From positions 21,434,898-21,498,897 of the forward strand of contig NC_080410.1 of the NCBI RefSeq assembly GCF_030265065.1: a DNA stretch of 64,000 nucleotides, written 5' to 3'. A program made the position numbers and the translations under genes. The notes beneath the pieces were generated by a model. The model searched no databases. It was not told the origin of the DNA and saw only the letters and a list, made by a program, of their open reading frames with translations. Shown here piece by piece: positions 53,894 to 64,000 of the stretch. The stretch comes from Corythoichthys intestinalis. Lineage: Eukaryota > Chordata > Actinopteri > Syngnathiformes > Syngnathidae. Position 1 is the first letter of the stretch; the number at the start of each line of letters is the position of its first letter.

Positions 53894-54239
53894 TACAGTA
53901 CCAGACAAGTCCTGACCTGAGAAATGTATTCAATCAGCTATTTCCATAATTTCATAGTTCTGAGGTTTGGATTTTGAAAATCAGCTTTCAGCTCCCTGCA
54001 TGAATTTTTCTCCAGACTTCCTCCCACTTCAAAAAAACGGGCATGTTAGGTACATTAAATAATCTAAATTGCTGTTAAGTGTTATTAGTCTATCTAGTAT
54101 ATGCGTGGTGATTGATTGCAAACTAAACTGAGATGCACCCAGCCTTTAACCCAAATCAACAAGATCACTAATGAAGTGATATTTGAAATAGATTAAAAGT
54201 TTAAGCGAAATTTGGAAGGAAAAAAAAAATGGTTTGTCA
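53894..54239. other. Spacer, nothing recognised
   Basis: AT-rich, no feature seen. Confidence 0.45.
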
Positions 54240-54286
54240 GAAACTTGAAGATAGATAGAAGAAGATAGAAGATAGCAACAGTCAAA

Positions 54287-55627
54287 ATGAAAGTATTACC
54301 ACAAATAAACTATTTGTTCTCAATGATCCCCTTTAAACCCACTCAAAAATGGTTTCAAGACCTAGACTCAGCCGTCACAAAATTCTACTTTAAAAACAAG
54401 AAAAACCGAATTAGCCTTGCCAAATTGCAAAGAAATAAACCAGAGGGGGGTCTAGAGGCCCCTAATTTCCAACACTATTATATAGCAAATCAAATACAAT
54501 ATCTTATTAGGTGGTTATATCTTAACACTGAACAACAGTCATGGCTAGAATTAGAGCAAACAGACTGCAACCAAATACAATTGGCAAACCTCCCCTTTAT
54601 TAGCTCTAGTATTAAGCACCATAGCTGCTTCAAAAACCCAATGATAGCATGTACCTTGAAAGCCTGGTGGAGAGGTATGGAAATTACGCAATCACAACAA
54701 GCCCCGTGTAAATTCTCACCAATCTGGCACAACCCAGACTTTGTAGTTAATAAAATTCCTATTTATTTCAGCACATGGGATGATACGGGAATAAACCAGT
54801 TACAGCATTTGTTTAAAGATAATACATTCATGTCATATGAAAAAATAGTACAAGATTTCCAGATCAAAGGGGTCAATTTCCTTCAATACAATAAAATCAG
54901 GGCAGCCATCAGAAGCAAATTTCCATCACTAACGGGTACGTTAGACCCACCACCTTTCGTAAATAAAAAAATAAATATACATCCTCAACAAAAAAAAATA
55001 CTTTCAAAAGTATATAAAGCCCTCTCATGTAACAACTCTACTTGCCTACCAATCGAAAAATGGAATAACGAACTTTCGGTAACATTAGATAATAACTATT
55101 GGTCCAACATCTGTAAAAATGCATTTATAATGACAAAGAATAAGAACCTTCAGCTTATACAGTTCAAAATACTGCACAGATGGCATATTACTCAATCTAA
55201 AATGCACAAAATGGGGTTCTCCCAATCCGATAAATGTATAAGCTGCAACGAAGATATTTCAGATACATACTTTCATGCTCTTTGGCAATGTAAACCAATA
55301 CAAGATTTCTGGGCACAGGTAACGAAGAAACTCTCTTTCCTATTGAACTGCAGGATTCCATTGTCTCCAACTCTTTGTCTGCTTGGCGATCTGAATACAG
55401 TGAATATCTCTATCCATCAAACCCGTCCACTACTAGCAAGTCTAACGATAGCCAAAAAAACAATATTGTTGAATTGGAAAAACAAACAAAACATTAGCAT
55501 TAACCAATGGCTAAATCTAATCATTGAATATATAACATTAGAGAAAATATCTGCCAAACAGACAAATAAAATGGACAAATACGAACAACAGTGGGAAACG
55601 GTCGCAAGAATGATGAACATAGACTAA
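54287..55627 (+). pseudogene. L1 ORF2p, C-terminal part (446 codons, open)
   Basis: Starts in the middle of ORF2 ('MKVLPQINYLFSMIPFKP'), past the reverse transcriptase core, and runs to the natural stop at 55625-55627. It has the post-RT region of fish L1/Tx1 elements: 'NKPEGGLEAPNFQHYYIANQ', 'KILHRWHITQSKMHKMGFSQ' and a C-terminal zinc-knuckle-like 'CISCNEDISDTYFHALWQC'. The part is free of stops, indicating a young copy, but endonuclease and RT are missing by 5' truncation. Confidence 0.85.
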
Positions 55628-55696
55628 GGATTCTCTCTCACCTGCGAAGGAATGCCACAAAAATAATAAAATTGTATACATAAATGGATGTATGCG

Positions 55697-55906
55697 GGGT
55701 GTCCAGGGAAGTTGTATGCATCCTTCTGCAGCTGGAAACTGGACATGTTTAAATCCGAACTGTTTTATACACTCCCAACAGCATGTAATAAATAATTTTT
55801 CTTCCTTCACAGTTTAGTCGGTCAATGGGCTTATTTTACAAGGATACTCATGGACAATTTGGTTTCCAGCTGCTGGGGATCATATGCAACTTTTTTGGGA
55901 ACACCC
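55697..55906. mobile_element. Small foldback element in the L1 3' UTR
   Basis: 'gggtgtccagggaagttgta' at the left and 'cttttttgggaacaccc' at the right are inverted, as are 'ctgcagctggaaac' and 'gtttccagctgctgg' further in. It is either a nested MITE or a built-in 3' UTR hairpin of this L1 family. Confidence 0.55.
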
Positions 55907-56029
55907 TATATATTACTTATCAGACTTGGAACAATTAAGGAACTATGCGTAAATAATACACTTCACTGGTCCTTGGCATACATCTAATGGTGTTTGATAA
56001 ACCTCTTCTTCTATCAGCTTTACAGGTGG

Positions 56030-57900
56030 AGTTTGTTGGCGTCCTGCCCTGGGCCGTCCCGCCGCCGGTCTTGGCCCCCGGGATTTTCGGCCGGGGCTTG
56101 TCCGGTTGCGTCTGGCTGTGCGGGGGGTCCCGTCGGGCGCGCGCTGGTGTCGTGGGCGGGTGGGGGGGCCGTGCGGGTGCCGGTCCGGGGCCGCGGCCCT
56201 TCCCCGGCCGGCCGGGGTGGGGTTGGGGTTGGGGTGGGGGCCGGGGGGTGTATGCGGCAGCCATGGTTCCCTCCCAGGTCCGCCCGGCCGGAGCCGTGTC
56301 TCCCTGTACCGGGTGCCGGGGAGGTGCCCTCTGGTGCCATACCGCGCGCCCCTCTTGGCCCGGGGGTGGGTTGTGGGGGGTGCGCTTCTCTCCCCTTGGT
56401 CTGTTTCCGGCCCTGTCTGCCTCCCTGGGCCGCGGCGGCCGCGGCTGCCCCCCGGCCGGCGGGGTCGTTAGCGGGGCCTCTTGGGGCCCGCGGGGCCTAG
56501 GGTGAGGCTTGTTGTCCCTTGCCGGTGGGGTGGACGCCCCCTGGTCGCCGGCGCTTGGTGTGGCGCCTGCTCGGGGTGCGGGGTGGGTGCTCGGTGGGTG
56601 GGAGGGGGGTGGGCGGTCGCGGAGGCGCCGTGGGTGTTCTGGGGCGGGGATTGATCGGGGCCCTGACGCTTCTTCCGCCCTGGGGCCGGTGGTTCTGGTG
56701 GACGGGGCCACGCCCGCGGGAGCCTGCCTCTTAACTCACGCACTTCTCACTTCGGCACTGTAAATATTTTTCACCCTGGCACTTACATGCTCATACATTT
56801 CTCCGGGGAGAGTTGGGACGGGGCTTTACAGTCCCAGCCCGACTCCCCCCTGTTTTTAATGCACCACACACCAAGGTTGTGGGATGGTTGGGACCTGCTG
56901 GGGGGGGGGGGGGGCCTCACGGCTGCCTCCTCACCACAGGCCCCGCCATCCCTGCACCTTTTTTAAATGCACCACACACATCATACTCCACAGGAGAGCT
57001 CTGGCAAAGGGCGGTGGGACGGGCGGCTGGACAGAAACTCCATGCTGCGGTCCCACTGCCCCAAGCCAAGCTCTCCTATTTTAATGCATACATTGCACTA
57101 CCCTCCCCTCACACCCCCATCACGGTGCTGGGTGATGGCTGCCAGTCGGGAACCTGGCAGCCACAGTAATAGGGTGCTAGGTGGGTCCCACACTTTTTCT
57201 ATATGGCGTGGCTCCCGGGGTGTGGCCTCCCCTCTGCCTCGGCTGCCGGCCGCGGGAGTGGGTTGGGGGGTCGGGTCTCCGATCTTGCGTCACCCCATGG
57301 CAGTCCCTGGGCGTTCTCCTGCCTCCGCCTTCCCCTCTCTTCTCTGGCTGGGCGTCCGCCCTGCGCTCCGTCGCGGGTCGCTGGCTGGGCGCCGGTGTAT
57401 CAGCGGGGTGTCGCCTGCACCGGCGGGGGACCCTGCCTTGCCTGGGGCTTGGTGGGCCGCTGGGGGTCCCGTGGCGTGCCGTGCCGGTTGGGGGGCTGTG
57501 GCTCGTGGTCCGGGTGGGCGGGCGGGGGTGGGTGTAGGCGTGGGGTTGGTGATGCGTCCCCCCCTGCCATCCCTGAAGGCCGGTTGATGGGCGCGCGGGT
57601 GGCCCGGGGGACCACCCTGGGTCCCGGGGGGGGGTGACGGTGGCTCCTTTGCTGGGCGGTTGGAGGAGGGATGGGCTGCGCGTGGATCCCCCCGCCCCCC
57701 CGCCCGCCCTCCCTCCCCGGGCTGGCTGGGTGTGGGCCGTGGCCCTGGGTTGGTGCCCGCGCGGTCTCTCCGCCCGTCTGCGTGGCTGTCGCGCGCCAGG
57801 TGGGGCTTGCGTGCTGCTGGATGTGGTAGGGCATGCTCGGGTTGGGGGTTCCGGTGCCGGGATTGGCGATGCGGCGGCGTAGGGTTGGTCGCCAACGGGC
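56030..57900 (+). repeat. G-rich, GC-rich region of the L1 3' UTR
   Basis: The plus strand is strongly G/T-biased with many runs of three or more G ('ggggttggggttggggtggg', 'ctgctggggggggggggggg' less a base). Bases about 56800-57080 contain a degenerate tandem unit with 'aatgcaccacacac'. The long frames on both strands are composition artefacts (Pro/Arg/Gly-rich, no domain). It would look like a CpG island to a simple scan. Confidence 0.7.
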
Positions 57901-58345
57901 TTTCACTCATAAGAGATTCACACGATTACTGGGTTCTAGATCACAGAACTGATTTGTGTACACTCTACCCCTTTCAATCACTTAGTTTATAGTCTTATAG
58001 ACACCCCCACCCCCATTCTCCTCTTTCACTGGCCAATAGGCCCCCACATGGTGTAAACCGGAAATACATCTCGCTGACGATAGCACCAGCATATTAGTAA
58101 CTAGTTTAGATGTTCAATGTATTTCTTGTTGTTGTTTGTGTATGTGTTTCTTTTCTTTCTTCTCTTGTATTTCTTTTCTTCTGTCCCCCCATAATCCCTT
58201 CCTGTTCGCTGCTTTGTCATAATAAAAAGGTATTTTGAATGATCACAATGGGAGTATGTCAGACTCTCAATGTGAAACATTAAAACTGTTCAGAATCCGG
58301 GCACTTAGACTTCCATTCTCTGTGTCAAACAGCTGAACAGGACAG

Positions 58346-58379
<34 letters not shown>

Positions 58380-58439
58380 ACTTGAAGATGTCTCTTATAT
58401 CTTAGTAAATACTGTATGTTATCTTTTCATTGGGCAGAA

Positions 58440-60638
58440 CAGTGTTGTTTTTGGCAGCCCTTTTAATTTTCATCCTAGTCTTAGACGATAATAGTCATTA
58501 GTCTTAGTCATATTTCAGTCATCTCAAAATGTGTTTGTTTTCGTCAAGTTTTTTTTTTTTTTTTTTGATGAAAACTCAAGACTAATTTTGTCTAGTTGGA
58601 GTCGACCTTTACTAGAATGTTTTTGTCTGTAAAGTTAAAAAAATACTCCAAAAATAAATAAAGGTTCCCAGCTATTTCAAATGAACAGAATGACAGACAA
58701 GCACATACAGTGAATAAAATAAGTATTTGAACACCCAGCTATTTTGCAAGTTCTCCCACTTAGGAATCATGGAGGGGTCTGAAATGTTTATCCAAGGTGC
58801 TTGTCCACTGTGAGAGAGATAATCTAAAAAGAGAAATCCAGAAATCACAACGTATGATTTTTTTTTTTTTTTTAAGAATTATTTTTGTGATAGTATAAGT
58901 GAAATAAGTATTTGAACACCTGAGAAAACAAATGTTAATATTTGGTAAAGTAGCTTTTGTTTGAATTACAGAGGTCAAACATTTCCGGTAGTTTTTCACC
59001 AGGTTTGCACACTGCACGAGGGATCTTGGCCCACCCCTCCACACAGATCTTCTCTAGATCAGTCAGTGGTCTGAGCTGTCGCTGAGAAATACGGAGTTTG
59101 AGCTCCCTCCAAAGGTTTTTTATTGGGTTTAGGTCTGGAGACTGGCTAGGCCATGCTAGAACCTTGATATGCTTCTTACGGAGCTACTCCTTGGTTTTCC
59201 TGGCTGTGTGCTTTGTGTAATTGTCATGTTAGAGGACTCAGCCGCGACCCATCTTCAATGCTCTGACTGAGGGAAGGACCTAACCCTTCCCCAAAATCTC
59301 AAAATACAGGGCCCCAGTCATCTTCTCTTTAATATAGTGCACTCGTCCTGTCCCATGTACAGAAAAAACACCCTCAAAGCATGACGCTACCACCCCCATG
59401 CTTCACAGTAGGGATGGTGTTTTTGGGATAGTACTCATCATTATTCTTCTTCCAAACACTATGAGTGGAATTATGACCAAAAAGTTTTATTATGCTATCA
59501 TCTGACCACAAAACGTGCTCCCACGACTCCTCTGTATCATCCAAATGTTCATAGGTTAACTTAAGATGGGCCTTGACATGTGCTGGTTGAAGCAGAGGAA
59601 CCTTCCGTGCTATGCATGATTTCAAACCATGACGTCTTAGTTTATTATCACCAATAACCTTGGAAATGGTGGTCCCAGCTCTTTTCAGGTCATTGACCAA
59701 CTCCTATCGTGTAGTTCTGGGTTGATTCCTCACCTTTCTTAGGATCAGTGAGACCCCACGAGGTAATATCTTACATGGGGCTCCACTCCGACTGAGACTG
59801 ACCGCCATTTTCTAATGATTGCTCCAACAGTCCAACAGTATACCTTTTTCACCAACCTGCTTGGTACTTGCTCTATATCCCATACCAGCCTTGTGGAGAT
59901 GTACAATTTTGTTTCTGGTGTCTTTGGACAGCTCTTTGGTCTTGGCCGTGTTACAAGTTTGAGTCTTACTGATTGTATGTGGTGGACAGGTGTCTTTATG
60001 CAGCTATCGACCTCAAACAACTGCATCTGATTCAGGATAATACATGGAGTGGAGGTGGACTTTTAATAGGTGGACTAACAGGTCTTTCAGGGTCAGAATT
60101 CTAGCTGATAGACAGGTGTTCAAATACTTATTTGCAGCTGTATCACACAACTAAATTGTTAAAAAAATCATGTATTGTGATTTCTGGATTTTTCTTTTTA
60201 GATTCTCTCAGACAGTGGACATGTACCTACAATGAAAATTTCAGACTCCTCCATGATTTCTAAGTGCAAAAACTTGCAAAATAGCAGGGTGTTCAAATAC
60301 CTATTTTCTTCACTGTATTGTAGCATCTACAAAGACAATGCCAACTTGGTGATAATACACACCCAGCAGGAAAACCACATTATTACTGTATGTAAAAAAA
60401 AAAAATTAAAAAAAAAGCTGTCCACTGCTACGGTGCAGGCTAAGTACACAAAAAATGTCAAACATCGTGAACATGTTACGGGAGCTAGGGCGCATTTTCA
60501 TTTCGTTCTCGTCTAGTCAGACGAAAACTGGCATTAGTTACGTTATGTTTTTGTCTCCCAAAACACTTCATGTTATGAAAAAATTGTTTGTTGACTAAAT
60601 GTTTTGGTTATAGTCAATCTTTGACGAATGCAACACTG
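58440..60638. mobile_element. Non-autonomous hAT element 'cagtgttg' type with a Tc1 inside
   Basis: The exact 8-bp duplication 'gggcagaa' lies at 58432-58439 and 60639-60646. Ends 'cagtgttgtttttggcag' and 'gacgaatgcaacactg' are inverted. Without the nested Tc1 it is about 590 bp, with 'tagtcttagtcatatttcag' type subterminal repeats. Confidence 0.8.
58708..60315 (-). mobile_element. Tc1-like transposon, full length but decayed
   Basis: Ends 'cagtgaataaaataagtatt' and 'aatacctattttcttcactg' are inverted, with TA at 58706-58707 and 60316-60317. The 1608-bp length is normal. Minus-strand transposase pieces: '[16 protein letters not shown]' region near 59910, 'VNDLKRAGTTISKVIGDNKL' and 'HVLWSDDSIIKLFGHN' (first catalytic Asp) and 'TVKHGGGSVML' in 59374-59700, and the C-terminus '[17 protein letters not shown]' near 58990. 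Several stops and shifts separate the pieces. Confidence 0.85.
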
Positions 60639-60646
60639 GGGCAGAA

Positions 60647-61747
60647 TTTCACAGCTGACACTGCAACAAAGTAGATTAGTTAATGTGCATTTTGTATAAC
60701 AGAATCAATGTGCTGCCTTTTAAATGCTGGTAATTCAAGACAAGACATCCCTAATTAAAATGTCAAAATTGGACCCAAAGTGTCAATTTCTTTAATGTAC
60801 GTACCACTACACCATCAGCGGTTTACAGTAGTTAATCTAGATGCTCACTGACTAAAAATCTTGCAAGATTTGCTGAGATTTCATGAATGACAGATGTATT
60901 TTTGTAAGTTTTATAATGTATGATTAAAGTTCTACTTTATTGTAATACCTTTCTGTATTTGTTTACAGTGCATCCAAATGGAGGGTGTTCGAAAACTGGA
61001 TGAACCTTTACCTACTTCCCTTTAACTAGGCATCAACATTGTCCAGCCATATGGAAGTGCCACCATTTACTTGTAGAAGTAAGACTGACTGGTGTTTTCA
61101 ACAGAATGTTCATTTTTGTAACGCTAGGACTCAACTGTTATTTATTTTTGAATTTGAAGAGGCTGCATGGATTAAATTCAGTTATTGGGAAAATCCCTGC
61201 CAAACACAAAACTCTTGTCATTTAAAAAAAAAAAAAAAAAATGTGATTAATCTTCAAAGAGCCACCTTGCATATTTTCTTTTTTTAATGTAATAATACTT
61301 AACTGTATTTGCTGTTGGAGTCAATTGATGAAATTATTCCATGACTAAGAGCAGTATCTTTGCATGATGTTCATTTGTCATAGTTTTACATGTTTCAGGG
61401 ACATAGAAGATGTGTTTGCTTTTTTTTCTTCCCAAAAATGAAACCGCTCGACACATTTCAAGCATTAAAAAAGTTTTTTTTTTTTTTTTTTTTTCTGCAG
61501 ACGACATAGGATACACTCAAAACATTCCCATACTTCTTGTTCCTTTCTCCAGAGTTAATTTGATGGCACACAAAGATTGCCAGTAATTATGTCTTCCAGT
61601 CGCACTTTGATCTAAAAATAAGCAAATTGTCTTTATGACAGACACTAGGTTTCACTTTTGAGCTGAATATTTTTGTTTTCATTACAGAAAATAATTTTAT
61701 CTCCTTGACATTTTGGTCAATAGGTCTGACATTTCACCGAGTTATCA
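60647..61747. other. Intergenic, nothing recognised
   Basis: AT-rich with poly-A and poly-T tracts (61222-61240, 61472-61494). No domain or RNA gene was seen. Confidence 0.45.
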
Positions 61748-61850
61748 TGTTTCACTGCCATGGACGGCGACAGATGTCCAATCCACTTTGACTAGGCCGC
61801 TGCCAACCCTTCCAGTCAAAATGGGCAGGACGCCTGTTGCTGCATACACA
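61748..61850 (+). repeat. Short interspersed repeat 'D', copy 3
   Basis: 'gccatggacggcgacagatg', 'ccgctgccaacccttccagt' and 'caaaatgggcaggacgcctg' match the copies at 50436 and, in reverse, 45600. Confidence 0.5.
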
Positions 61851-62184
61851 CTGCAAATGTGTAAAAGCCAGAGGTTTTCCAACAACTTTTATATTTATTA
61901 AACGAACAGCATGTAAACTATCCTTTTGATCCAATCTGACATGACAGAATTCATGTGTGAGAATGTTGTCCCATGATAATTATTATCAAAGTCAAAATAT
62001 GATTAAAGAGGCATTGTTTGGCCCGAAACCGTGACACTTAGCAGCTCTTTTTTTCCCATTATTTCACTAATAAAGAATTCCGCTCAAGGCAAAGCAACGG
62101 CTTGAGAGTCTGCGTTTATTGTTGCTGGTGGTTGTTACTGTTTCTATTCATAGTTTTATAACCTGTGTAAATGCAATTCACTCT

Positions 62185-63046
62185 CAGAGGTGGGTAGAGT
62201 AGCCAGATTTTACTCAAGAGTAGCGTTACTTAAAAATAATATTACTCAAGTAAAAGTATTCATACAAAAAATATACTCAAGTACAAGTAAAATAAAATGT
62301 ATTTGGTGAAAAGAATAATGAGGTAATGAGTAACATTGTGAGTAGCTGCTTATGATTTTTTCTTAGCACAAAGTTATCTATATGTACTGTTATTATTACA
62401 TTGTACTATAACCTATTACATAACCACATTAGGCCAAAGAACTACAAAGAAAAATCATTGAATTCCAGCAAGAGAAAAAAAATCTCTAGAAATGAAGTGT
62501 CATTCGTCCAAAGAGCATGAGTGCCCTCCAGTGGAGAAAACGTATTTCCTATTATGAAATTAAAAGGATCATATCGCCGGTTTTCCATGGTCAATTTGTC
62601 CCAAATTAAAAACTGGGAGAGAGGAAAATCAGCGCTTTGGAGTCATGTTGATGGTAGCTCTCTGTCTTTTATACGGTGCTTTAAAGACGCCATGTGATTG
62701 AACAGGCCGGTGTGATTAAAAAACAGCAAGCTTGAGTCCGATTGGTATAATGGAGTCATGTGATTGTCGTTGCGATGTCTCATTGGTGAAACTGATAGAC
62801 CCACTGTATGCATCTCTGGCAAAAAAAAAAAAAAGTAAAATGTAATATGTAAAATAAAGAGGAAAAATGTAACTAGTCTAGCCCAAAGTAGCGAAGTTAA
62901 GAGTAGTGTTTCTTCTTCACAAATCTACTCAAGTAAAAGCAAAAGTATGATTTACTAAAACAACTCTTAGAAGTACATGTCTCTAAAATTTACTCAAGTA
63001 AATGTAACGGAGTAAATATAACCCCATACGTTACTACCCACCTCTG
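62185..63046. mobile_element. hAT element 'cagaggtgggtag' family, copy 3
   Basis: 862 bp, ends 'cagaggtgggtagagtagcc' and 'cgttactacccacctctg', flanked by the exact 8-bp duplication 'ttcactct' (62177-62184, 63047-63054). No transposase. Compared with copy 2 it is in reverse orientation of its AT-rich arms and lacks repeat C. Confidence 0.85.
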
Positions 63047-63054
63047 TTCACTCT

Positions 63055-64000
63055 ACAGTAAAATGTGGTTTACTTAGACTTAAATGAGACAACAAAATCT
63101 TTTAACTTTTAGTTCATCCTGCCCTCATGTGGTCGCTATACGGCATGACACTTGTGCAACACAACACGCTTATTAGAGTCCGCTGCTGTCGATGCCAGCA
63201 TGAAAACAGAAAGTAAATTAGAGCCGCGCGCTCTTGCTCATCGTCACAGTCAGCCCCGCGGTGCGTTCAGGTAAAGCAAAAAAAGTCGGGCACATTAGAA
63301 CCCAATTCATTACATTATTACAGGTATTATTATTATTACTATTATTATATAATATTATTATTCTGATTTTTATTCTTAATTTATTTGTTTTGGTCATTGT
63401 AATTGCTATTTGGAATAGTAACAGCAGTATTTGTTAAGGATTTAGTGTAGGTTTTTTGGCTGTGGAACGAATTATTGGAATTATAATGTATTCTTATGAG
63501 AAAATCCTGCTCGACATACAACCATTTCGACTTACAAACAAGGTCCTGAATTAACTTCGTACGTAGAGGTACCGCCCTACCTGTCAAGTTGTACGGTTTC
63601 GGCGTAATTTGTACAAGTGAGCACTGATTTTTAAATGTGAATGCCATAGGTTCAAAAGCTGTACGTTTTTCGTGCATTACGTTTTTTTTCTCCGTTGGAT
63701 CGATTGATTGATTAATCAATCAATCAATCAATTTCGAGCAGTAATAACAAAGACAGCAAGAATAGGGAAAAACAAATAACAATAGTACCAGTAATGTTGA
63801 CTTTAACAAAAATTAATAACAAATACATACAGTACAAAAATTCAATGTAAATACAGTCACTTCCCAAAATCGTCATCATCATTACACTATCACCACCACC
63901 ATCACTACCACCGCCATCATCGTCGGCATTATCGCCGTCCCCATTTATTGATTGTAAATTCAAAATCAAAATTTATGTAATAACAGCTTTACTGGTGCCA
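63055..64000. other. Right flank: possible first exon and simple repeats
   Basis: Bases 63115-63270 are GC-richer than their surroundings and end at 'gcgttcag|gtaaagc', which could be the non-coding first exon of a gene to the right. Simple repeats follow: (ATT)n at 63323-63365, (ATTG/AATC)n at 63697-63735, and a (CAC/CAT)n stretch at 63877-63935. No coding sequence was recognised. Confidence 0.35.

Larger units (their letters stand above)
54253..58376 (+). mobile_element. L1-clade LINE insertion, 5'-truncated, with a 2.7-kb 3' UTR
   Basis: A 13-base target duplication 'gaaacttgaagat' lies at 54240-54252 and 58377-58389, and a poly-A tail of about 27 A ends at 58376. Between them are the C-terminal third of ORF2 (54287-55627), a small foldback element (55697-55906), a G-rich region (about 56030-57900) and an AT-rich 3' end with 'gtcataataaaaagg' near 58220. 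The duplication shows the whole 4.1 kb arrived together or was only internally added to. Confidence 0.85.

Noticed and set aside
55935-57992. Several long Pro/Arg/Gly-rich open frames on both strands
   Set aside because: They arise from G-rich composition in the L1 3' UTR, overlap on all frames, and show no domain.
59815-60030. Plus-strand frame of 71 codons in the second full-length Tc1
   Set aside because: Antisense to the Tc1 transposase.

Overview
The window is nuclear DNA of a ray-finned (teleost) fish. Three host genes are visible: two paralogues of the eight-pass membrane protein MYADM and one somatostatin receptor of SSTR5 type, all with vertebrate splice signals. The rest is dense transposon DNA typical of fish: Tc1-like elements, many small hAT families, Rex3/RTE, L2 and L1 LINEs, piggyBac-like TTAA elements, and one chromodomain (sushi-type) Ty3/gypsy LTR element. 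I saw no rRNA, CRISPR, plasmid or prokaryotic feature.

Layout. 1-4345 holds a scrambled Tc1, a composite MITE, an L2 tail and three tandem 0.4-kb units that contain TATA-like and CRE-like motifs. 5251-12116 is the first myadm-like gene: coding exons 5251-5517 and 11523-12116 around a 6-kb intron packed with nested elements. 12436-14942 is a Rex3-type LINE on the minus strand. 15153-17344 is a hAT inside which another hAT sits. 19112-25924 is a Tc1 whose transposase is split by a whole-looking LTR element (20181-25363). 29427-30278 is the second myadm-like gene, intronless in its coding part. 31292-32793 is a hAT with a BED-finger remnant. 33618-42431 is a deep transposon nest between inverted ends, with hATC, BED, THAP and SWIM/YqaJ-type fragments. 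42.8-49.3 kb holds two long hAT copies loaded with other repeats. 50.1-52.4 kb is the somatostatin receptor gene. 52.4-53.9 kb is a MITE carrying a deleted Tc1. 54253-58376 is one L1 insertion whose 3' UTR is a 1.9-kb G-rich island. 58440-60638 is a hAT with a Tc1 inside, and 62185-63046 a further hAT.

Several nests can be read stratigraphically, because the window also carries paralogous 'empty' copies of the target (for example 44912-45590 shows the site before the MITE at 6625 and the piggyBac-like pair at 7419-10557 landed). Boundaries for most elements come from exact target-site duplications read by eye. Family names above superfamily level, paralogue identity of the host genes and untranslated exons are inference; no database search was possible.
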